From: Methylosinus sp. Ce-a6 | Lineage (GTDB): Bacteria > Pseudomonadota > Alphaproteobacteria > Rhizobiales > Beijerinckiaceae | Assembly (NCBI RefSeq): GCF_009811655.1 | Contig: NZ_BGJX01000008.1 | Span: 62,001 to 126,000 of the forward strand | Direction of reading: 5' to 3' | Length of the DNA stretch: 64,000 bases | Part shown: in pieces, positions 58,205 to 64,000 of the stretch | How the letters are laid out: the number at the start of each line of letters is the position of its first letter | Numbering within the stretch: position 1 is the first letter of the stretch | Made by a program: the position numbers and the translations under genes | Notes under the pieces: generated by a model | Seen by the model: only the letters and a program-made list of their open reading frames with translations | The model's database searches: none | Told to the model about the DNA's origin: nothing

Positions 58205-59089
58205 CTATTTCTTCTTCTCGGCGGGCTTCGCCTCGGCGGGCTTGTCCGCCGGCTTGGCCTCCGCGGGCGGCGCCTCCGTGCGCTCGATCTTGGCGCCCTG
58301 GCGCAGCTCGACGATGAGGTCCGACTGCGCCTTCTGCGCCACATAGCGGGAGACCTGGTCGCGCACCTGGTCGAGCGGCGGGAACACCTTCGGGCGCTTG
58401 CCGTCCAGCTTAATGATGTGCCAACCGAATTGCGTCTTCACCGGATCGGATGTCTGCCCCGGCTCCAGCTTGAACGCCGCCTCGCCGAATTCCGGCACCA
58501 TGCGGTCCTTGGTGAACCAGCCGAGATCGCCGCCCTGCGCGCCCGTGTCCTTGGAGAGCTCGGTGGCGACCTTGGAGAAATCCTCGCCGCCCCTCACGCG
58601 CTTTTGCGCCGCCTTGGCCTCGTCCTCCGTATTCACCAGAATATGATGGGCGTGGATCTCGGTCTCGGGCTTCTGATTCTTGGCGGCCTCGTCATAAGTC
58701 TTCTTGACGGCGGCCTCGGTGGTCGCGTCCTTGGCGATCTTGCCGAGCAGCGCCTCCATCAGCGCCTTGTCGCGCAAATAAGCGAGCTTCTTGGCGAAAT
58801 CCGCCGTCTCGCCGAGCTTGTCGCGCTGCGCCTTCTGCACCACGAGCTGCTCGTCGATGAGGAAATCGAGAATGTAATTCTCACGCGCCTTGCCCTCCAA
58901 TTGTCGCGGCAGGCCCGAGCCGAGGTCGTCGAGCGCGATCTTCACGTCGTCGTCGGTAATTTCGACGCCATTGACCTTGGCGAGGACCTTGGCCTGCGCC
59001 GGAGCCGCGCCCATCGCCAGCAGAGCGAGGACGCCGATCGCGGCGAGGACGCCCCGGCTGCCGAGACGCATGGTCTTGAGGTGAGGCAT
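58205..59089 (-). CDS. peptidylprolyl isomerase, parvulin type
   Basis: A 294-residue exported foldase. Signal peptide to about residue 33, an N-terminal SurA/PrsA-like helical part, a parvulin core (EIHAHHILVNTEDEAKAA, GGDLGWFTKDRMVPEF, VKTQFGWHIIKLDG) and a Pro/Ala/Lys-rich tail. It helps fold outer-membrane or periplasmic proteins. RBS GGAG lies seven bases before ATG 59089. The argJ gene follows. Confidence 0.92.
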   Translation of the reverse strand: MPHLKTMRLGSRGVLAAIGVLALLAMGAAPAQAKVLAKVNGVEITDDDVKIALDDLGSGLPRQLEGKARENYILDFLIDEQLVVQKAQRDKLGETADFAKKLAYLRDKALMEALLGKIAKDATTEAAVKKTYDEAAKNQKPETEIHAHHILVNTEDEAKAAQKRVRGGEDFSKVATELSKDTGAQGGDLGWFTKDRMVPEFGEAAFKLEPGQTSDPVKTQFGWHIIKLDGKRPKVFPPLDQVRDQVSRYVAQKAQSDLIVELRQGAKIERTEAPPAEAKPADKPAEAKPAEKKK

Positions 59090-59490
59090 GATGGTCTCCA
59101 ACAAAAGTGCGACAGGCGGGGGGAGGCCTGTCGCGAACAGCGTTCCACTAGAGCAAGTCCAAGCAAAGGGGAACACGGAAATTTCAGCGCGTCGCGGCCG
59201 TACGCGACATTTCAATAGGATTGGTCGACAATATATTGCGAAGGTCGAAATGGCGAAGGTGAAATGGCGAAATTCGACATGCGCGACGCCGCCGCGACGC
59301 GCGGCGGGAGGTTCCGCCATGCGGCGCGCGGCCGGGCGAGGTCGACGAATCGCAGATTCGGAACTGCCCGGCTTTGGCGTCGTTCGGCAAACCGTGCTAG
59401 CAGATTCGCCCGAGTTCATATATCGGCTGTCCGCGATCCTCGACGCGCCCCGTCGGCGGGACGGCTCCCCAACTTGCCAATGACCGACCC
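59090..59490. other. 401-bp region between the parvulin gene and dnaJ
   Basis: No gene is seen. It should hold both divergent promoters. Short near-repeats (GTCGAAATGGCGAAG, GTGAAATGGCGAA) occur near 59245-59275. A sigma32-like site for dnaJ was looked for and not found. Confidence 0.5.
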
Positions 59491-60606
59491 ATGTCCAAAC
59501 GCGACTTCTACGAAATACTCGGCGTTTCCAAGACCTCGACCGATGTCGAGCTGAAGATCGCCTTTCGCAAGGCCGCGATGCAATATCATCCGGACCGCAA
59601 TCCCGGCGACAAGGACGCCGAGGCGCGCTTCAAGGAGATCAACGAGGCCTATCAATGCCTCTCCGACTCGCAGAAGCGCGCCGCCTATGACCGTTTCGGC
59701 CACGCCGCCTTCGAGCAGGGCGGCGGCTTCGGCGCCGGCGACGGCTTCGCCGCCTCCATGGCCGATATTTTCGACGATCTCTTCGGCGAGGTGATGGGCC
59801 GACGCGGCGGCCGCGGCGCGGCGCGCGAGCGCGGCTCGGACCTGCGCTACAATATGGAGATCACGCTGGAGGAGGCCTTCCACGGCAAGGCGGCAACGCT
59901 GAAGCTGCCGACCTCGGTCTCCTGCGAGGCCTGCTCCGGCACGGGCGCCAAAAAAGGCTCCAAGCCCAAGACCTGCCCGACCTGCGCCGGCCATGGCCGC
60001 GTGCGCGCTCAACAGGGCTTCTTCGCCATAGAGCGCACCTGCCCGACCTGCCAGGGCCGCGGCGAGGTCATCGACAATCCCTGCTCCGTCTGCTCTGGGA
60101 CCGGCCGCTCGACGATCGAGCGAACGCTCTCCGTCAATGTGCCGCCCGGCGTCGAGGACGGCACCCGCATCCGCCTCGCCGGCGAGGGCGAGGCCGGATT
60201 GCGCGGCGGACCGCCCGGCGACCTCTACATCTTCCTCTCGGTGAAGCCGCACACATTCTTCCAGCGCGACGGCGCCGATCTCTATTGCCGCGTGCCGATC
60301 TCCATGGTGCGCGCCGCGCTCGGCGGCAAGATCACCGTGCATACGATCGACGGCGGCGAGACCGAGATCAAAATTCCGGAAGGCGCGCAAACCGGCAAGC
60401 AGATCAAGGTGAAAGCCAAGGGCATGCCGCTGCTGCGCGGGCGCGAATCGGGCGATCTCTACGTGCAGATCAGCGTCGAGACGCCGCAAAATCTGACCAA
60501 GCGCCAGCGCGAGCTGCTCGCCGAATTCGAGGAGGAGTCCTCCCACCACACCCACCCCGAGGCGACCGGCTTCTTCGCTCGGATGAAGGAGCTTTTCGGC
60601 AAGTGA
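59491..60606 (+). CDS. dnaJ: chaperone protein DnaJ
   Basis: A 371-residue DnaJ: J domain with HPD ([13 protein letters not shown]), a Gly/Phe part, four CxxCxGxG zinc repeats ([32 protein letters not shown]) and the C-terminal substrate domain. It is the DnaK co-chaperone. dnaK is not in the window, unlike the common dnaK-dnaJ order. Confidence 0.98.
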   Translation: MSKRDFYEILGVSKTSTDVELKIAFRKAAMQYHPDRNPGDKDAEARFKEINEAYQCLSDSQKRAAYDRFGHAAFEQGGGFGAGDGFAASMADIFDDLFGEVMGRRGGRGAARERGSDLRYNMEITLEEAFHGKAATLKLPTSVSCEACSGTGAKKGSKPKTCPTCAGHGRVRAQQGFFAIERTCPTCQGRGEVIDNPCSVCSGTGRSTIERTLSVNVPPGVEDGTRIRLAGEGEAGLRGGPPGDLYIFLSVKPHTFFQRDGADLYCRVPISMVRAALGGKITVHTIDGGETEIKIPEGAQTGKQIKVKAKGMPLLRGRESGDLYVQISVETPQNLTKRQRELLAEFEEESSHHTHPEATGFFARMKELFGK

Positions 60607-60681
60607 GCGGACGCCATTGACCGAGCGAGCGACCTCGTACATGGTCGCGCGCATTTGGAACGATCGAGGGGCTGTCTCAGC

Positions 60682-61287
60682 GTGTCACAGACTATCGAGC
60701 CACTGAAATCCGCTCTCGCCGACAATGCGCGCTTTCTGCGGTCTTGGATGGAAAATCCCCGTGGCGTCGGCGCCGTATCGCCCTCGGGGCCCGCGCTCGC
60801 CCGCGCCATGGCGAGCTATGTCGATCTTTCCCGCGAGGGGCCGGTCGTCGAGCTCGGCCCGGGCACCGGCCCTGTCACACAGGCGCTGCTCGAGCGCGGG
60901 GTTCCTGCCTCGCGCCTGCTCCTGGTCGAATATGAGACGTCGTTCTGCGATCTCTTGCGGCAGCGCTTTCCCGGCGTCGAGGTGGTGCAGGGCGACGCCT
61001 ATTCGCTGAAGCAGACGCTGGGCGGCAAGCTCGAAGGCCCGATCGCCGCGGTCGTCTCCAGCCTGCCGCTGCTGAACCAGCCCGAATCGGACCGGCTGCG
61101 CCTGCTCGACCAGGCCTTCGAGATGATGGCGCCGGGCGGCGTGCTCATTCAGTTCACCTATGGCCTGTTCTCGCCCATGCCGCTGAAACGCCATCCGGGC
61201 GGCTCCGCCTTCTCGTCCGAGGTCTCGCGGGTCTGGGCGAATATTCCGCCGGCCCGCGTGTGGCGTTATAGCCGCCGGGCCGGCTGA
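60682..61287 (+). CDS. PmtA-like SAM-dependent methyltransferase
   Basis: A 201-residue class I methyltransferase. [20 protein letters not shown] and [19 protein letters not shown] are as in the rhizobial phospholipid/rRNA-adenine-like methyltransferase family that includes PmtA-type enzymes; phospholipid methylation is possible but not certain. The start is GTG 60682 with GAGGGG ten bases upstream. pyrF begins one base past its stop. Confidence 0.75.
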   Translation: MSQTIEPLKSALADNARFLRSWMENPRGVGAVSPSGPALARAMASYVDLSREGPVVELGPGTGPVTQALLERGVPASRLLLVEYETSFCDLLRQRFPGVEVVQGDAYSLKQTLGGKLEGPIAAVVSSLPLLNQPESDRLRLLDQAFEMMAPGGVLIQFTYGLFSPMPLKRHPGGSAFSSEVSRVWANIPPARVWRYSRRAG

Positions 61288-61288
61288 C

Positions 61289-62002
61289 ATGGGCGACGGC
61301 GCGACGATCCCGGCGCGCGACCGCCTCATCGTCGCGCTCGACGTCGACAGCGTGGAGGCGGCGCGCGCGCTGGTCTCACGGCTCGGCGACGCCGTCTCCT
61401 TCTACAAGATCGGCATGGAGCTCGCCTATGGCGGCGGCCTGCCGCTCGTCGAGGAGCTGAAGGCCACCGGCAAGAAGGTCTTCATCGATCTGAAGCTCCA
61501 CGACATCGGCCAGACCGTCGAGCGCGCGACGCGGCAAATCGCGCGGCTCGGCGCGGATTTCCTCACCGTTCACGGCTTTCCGCAGACGATGCGCGCCGCC
61601 CGCCAGGGCGCGGGCGAGAGCGGATTGCGGCTGCTCGCCGTCACGGTGATGACCTCCTATGACGATTCCGATCTCGCGGAGGCCAACTATTCCATCGGCG
61701 TCGCCGAGCTCGTCGCGCGCCGCGCAAGACAGGCGAAGGATGCGGGGATCGACGGGCTCATCCTGTCGCCGCAGGAGGTCGCGCCGATTCGCGCGCTGGT
61801 CGGACCGCGAATGGCGCTGGTGACGCCGGGCGTGCGTCCGGCGGGCGCCGCGCTCGGCGACCAGAAGCGCGTGATGACGCCCGCCGAGGCGATCGCGGCC
61901 GGCGCCGACCATCTCGTCGTCGGCCGCCCGGTGACGCAGGCCGAGGATCCGCGCGCCGCCGCGCAGCGCATCGTCGAGGAAATCGCCGCCGTCGGCGCGT
62001 GA
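61289..62002 (+). CDS. pyrF: orotidine 5'-phosphate decarboxylase
   Basis: A 237-residue TIM-barrel enzyme; the catalytic block [13 protein letters not shown] includes D-x-K-x-x-D. It makes UMP in pyrimidine synthesis. [17 protein letters not shown] and [10 protein letters not shown] are the phosphate-binding loops. Co-transcribed with the methyltransferase. Confidence 0.97.
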   Translation: MGDGATIPARDRLIVALDVDSVEAARALVSRLGDAVSFYKIGMELAYGGGLPLVEELKATGKKVFIDLKLHDIGQTVERATRQIARLGADFLTVHGFPQTMRAARQGAGESGLRLLAVTVMTSYDDSDLAEANYSIGVAELVARRARQAKDAGIDGLILSPQEVAPIRALVGPRMALVTPGVRPAGAALGDQKRVMTPAEAIAAGADHLVVGRPVTQAEDPRAAAQRIVEEIAAVGA

Positions 62003-62011
62003 GGACGCGCC

Positions 62012-62629
62012 TCACAGCAGCGCCAGCTCCATCAGCTCGCGCTCGACCTGCTCCGGGCTCTCGAAGCGCGCCGCATGCATGCCGACATTGCGCGCGCCTT
62101 CCACATTGGCGGCCGAATCGTCGATGAAGAAGCACTCGGCCGGATCGAGCCCATAGGTCTCGAGCAGGAGGCGATAGATCGCCGGATCGGGTTTCAGCAG
62201 CTTCACCCGGCCGGAGACGACGACGCCCGCAAAGCGCCGGAAAAAGACGAATCGCTCATAGGTCTCGACGAATTTCTCGTCCGAGAAATTGGTGAGCGCA
62301 TAGAGCGGCGTCTCGCGCTCGGCGAGCCGCTCCAGCAGCGCCACACTGCCGGCTATGGGCCCGGCGACCATCTCGCTCCAGCGCGCGTCATAGGCGCGGA
62401 TCGCTTCGGCGAAATCGGGAAATCGCGTGACGAGCTCGTCCACCGCCTCGGCGAAAGGACGCCCGCGGTCCAATTCGAGATTCCAGTCCGTCGTGCAGAT
62501 TTCGCCGAGAAAACGCTCCATGGCCTCGGCGTCGTCGAACAGCTTGCGATAGAGATGGCGCGGATTCCAGTCGACGAGCACATTGCCGACGTCGAAGACG
62601 ACGGTGGTGACGCGAGATTTCACGAACAT
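62012..62629 (-). CDS. HAD-superfamily hydrolase, haloacid dehalogenase-like
   Basis: A 205-residue HAD protein: FDVGNVLVDWNP (motif I), a TNFSDEKF motif II, KPDPAIYR (motif III Lys) and FIDDSAANVEGA (motif IV). The substrate is not predictable. Convergent with pyrF. Confidence 0.9.
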   Translation of the reverse strand: MFVKSRVTTVVFDVGNVLVDWNPRHLYRKLFDDAEAMERFLGEICTTDWNLELDRGRPFAEAVDELVTRFPDFAEAIRAYDARWSEMVAGPIAGSVALLERLAERETPLYALTNFSDEKFVETYERFVFFRRFAGVVVSGRVKLLKPDPAIYRLLLETYGLDPAECFFIDDSAANVEGARNVGMHAARFESPEQVERELMELALL

Positions 62630-62740
62630 ATGAGAAGCTCCTATCGGATCGGAAACTGGTCCGGCATTTCGTCTGGAGCGAATTCTGGTCGCTCGAACGA
62701 TTCCGCTCGAGCGGAAAGCGCTCTAGAGTTATTTGGATTC

Positions 62741-62785
62741 GCATGTTCTTTTCCGAAAACCGCTTCGCACTTTTCGGGAACATGC
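62741..62785. repeat. palindromic repeat of Rhizobiales type
   Basis: GCATGTTC and GAACATGC enclose TTTTCCGAAAA-type inner arms, a classical intergenic palindrome of Rhizobiales. A perfect TTCCGCTCGAGCGGAA palindrome sits at 62701-62716. Confidence 0.8.
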
Positions 62786-62786
62786 T

Positions 62787-63689
62787 CTAAGGCGCGCAAG
62801 GCGGGCGTATAGCGAAGGCCTGTGTCAGGAATTCGATGAAGCGTCGCGCCTTGGAAGGAACATGCCGGCGGCTCGGCTGCACGACGAAGACGCCGAGCGG
62901 CTCGACCATATGATCGGCGAGAATCTGCTCCAGCGCGCCGCTGCGCAAATAATCCAGCACGTAGAATTCCGGAGCGCAGACGAGCCCGAGACCGCGCGCC
63001 GCCATGGCGCAGAGCGCCTCGGCGCTATTGCTGGCGAAACGGCTCGATAGGCGCACGACCTCCGGGCCCTCGGGACCGGCGAAAGGCCAGGCCGCTCCGA
63101 TCGTCGCTTGGCTGTAGCGCAGGCACTCGTGGCCGGCGAGATCGGCCGGCCGCGTGGGACGCCCGCGCCGATCGAGATAAGAGGGCGCGCCGCAGACCAT
63201 GAGCTTGGTCGAGGCGATGCGGCTCACGACCAGCGAACTGTCGGCGAGCCGGCCGATGCGAATGGCGAGATCGAAATTCTCCTCGACGAGATCGACATAT
63301 CGGTCGTCGACGGAAAGCTCGACATCGACCTTTGGAAAGCGCTGAGCGAATTCGGCGACGAGCGGCGCGATAAATCTATTGCCGAAGAAGGCGGGCGCGC
63401 TGACGCGCAGCCGTCCGACGGGCTCGGCGGCGCGGCTCGTCGCCTCCTGCTCGGCCGATAGGATCGCGTCGAGAATTTCGCGGCAGCGGGCGGCGTAGGA
63501 CGCCCCCGCCTCGGTGAGGCCGACCGCGCGCGTCGTGCGATTGAGAAGCCGCAGGCCGAGATGGGCCTCGAGGTCCATGATATGTTTGCTCGCCATGGCC
63601 CGGGAGAGACCGAGCCGCGTCGCGGCTTCGGTGAAGCTCCCCGTCTCGGCGACGGCGACGAAGGCGCGCATGGCTTGCAGCAGATCCAT
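62787..63689 (-). CDS. LysR-family transcriptional regulator
   Basis: A 300-residue regulator; HTH in residues 1-60 (MRAFVAVAETGSFTEAATRLGLSRAMASKHI split at the turn) and an effector domain ending in IEFLTQAFAI. The ATG at 63689 lies within a palindrome that may be its own operator. A divergent flavodoxin-fold gene begins 172 bp away, the usual LysR target layout. Confidence 0.9.
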   Translation of the reverse strand: MDLLQAMRAFVAVAETGSFTEAATRLGLSRAMASKHIMDLEAHLGLRLLNRTTRAVGLTEAGASYAARCREILDAILSAEQEATSRAAEPVGRLRVSAPAFFGNRFIAPLVAEFAQRFPKVDVELSVDDRYVDLVEENFDLAIRIGRLADSSLVVSRIASTKLMVCGAPSYLDRRGRPTRPADLAGHECLRYSQATIGAAWPFAGPEGPEVVRLSSRFASNSAEALCAMAARGLGLVCAPEFYVLDYLRSGALEQILADHMVEPLGVFVVQPSRRHVPSKARRFIEFLTQAFAIRPPCAP

Positions 63690-63710
63690 TGTTCGACACC
63701 ATAGAACAAT
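63688..63710. promoter_or_regulatory. LysR-type operator candidate over the regulator start
   Basis: ATTGTTC and GAACAAT, perfect 7-bp arms nine bases apart, overlap the start codon of the LysR gene. The T-N11-A-like form and position suit autorepression and control of the divergent gene. Confidence 0.5.
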
Positions 63711-63861
63711 CAATTCGATTATCGGTGAATTATTTCAAAGCCGACGCGGATTAGCTTTCGCCTCGTCGAGGCCGGCGTCGCCGGCGCAAAATCAGATCGA
63801 GGCCCAAACGACCTTTGCCGCGAAAATCAATGGCGGCTGGTCGATTTGACGGGAGGCTCTC

Positions 63862-64000
63862 ATGACTCATATCGCGATCGTCTATCACAGCGGCTACGGC
63901 CATACGGCGAAACAGGCGGAGGCGGTCGCGCGCGGCGCGGCCTCGGTTCCCGGCGCGACGGCGCAATTGGTGAAGGCGGAGGACGCCGAAGCCCATTGGG
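63862..64000 (+). CDS. NAD(P)H:quinone oxidoreductase-like flavodoxin, 5' part
   Basis: The first 46 codons of a flavodoxin-fold protein: IAIVYHSGYGHTAKQAEAVARGA is broken here after the FMN loop SGYGHT, as in WrbA/NAD(P)H quinone reductases. The RBS GGGAGG precedes the ATG. The window ends inside the gene. It is divergent from the LysR regulator, so likely its target. Confidence 0.7.
   Translation, partial: MTHIAIVYHSGYGHTAKQAEAVARGAASVPGATAQLVKAEDAEAHW

Noticed and set aside
59090..59490. Heat-shock promoter for dnaJ
   Set aside because: CTTGCC and CCCATG near 59473-59494 are too close together, and the second overlaps the start codon.

Overview
The window reads as a chromosome segment of a high-GC alphaproteobacterium of the Rhizobiales (Hyphomicrobiales). 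Support comes from the EipA (DUF1134), GapR (DUF2312) and BBP2 families, the PpiC-ArgJ-MutT neighbourhood, paired-hairpin dispersed repeats and a PPi-type phosphofructokinase. A methylotroph of the Methylosinus/Methylocystis kind would fit the last trait, but no methane or methanol oxidation gene lies here, so this is inference.

Region 1 (1-6342) is the right end of a prophage or prophage-derived particle locus. A GTA-type tail-tip 'megatron' protein runs in from the left. It is followed by tail-fibre genes coupled through 4-bp overlaps (C1q-like, DUF2793 and DUF4376 proteins), a terminator, and a lysis cassette: GH24 endolysin, i-spanin with the o-spanin gene starting inside it, and a LydA-like holin candidate.

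Region 2 (about 6400-11076) is AT-richer accessory DNA. It holds a three-gene minus-strand operon (GNAT/autoinducer-synthase-like acyltransferase plus two small unknown proteins), two further small ORFs, an orphan LysR regulator, an S1/P1 nuclease gene that has lost its N-terminus, and a DUF4145 protein. It ends at tRNA-Ser(TGA), whose 3' end faces the island.

Region 3 (11.2-64 kb) is ordinary chromosome with dense housekeeping genes. It includes panC, cysQ-like, eipA, rsmD, an RluB-type pseudouridine synthase with a 147-bp tandem-repeat tail, a MurA-family enzyme, tadA, bfd-bfr, an XRE-cupin/MFS operon with a palindromic operator candidate, an LpxH-like phosphoesterase with a GT4 glycosyltransferase, moeB/thiF, pccB, tRNA-Val(TAC), HU, lon (sigma32-like promoter), clpX, PPi-PFK, secA and a ParDE toxin-antitoxin pair. 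Further right are a Mg2+ P-type ATPase, an O-antigen-ligase-like protein, a BBP2 beta-barrel protein, gapR, bpt, mutT, argJ, a parvulin isomerase, dnaJ, a PmtA-like methyltransferase, pyrF and a divergent LysR/flavodoxin-fold pair cut by the window end.

Functional themes are protein quality control and export (lon, clpX, secA, dnaJ, ppiC, bpt), envelope and polysaccharide biogenesis (murA, LpxH-like, GT4, ligase, BBP2, eipA) and iron storage (bfd-bfr). The least explained parts are the AT-rich island, the 30-residue membrane protein beside tRNA-Ser, the repeat tail of the pseudouridine synthase and the paired-hairpin repeats, one of which supplies the C-terminus of a kinase gene. No CRISPR array, rRNA, complete insertion sequence or integrase was seen.
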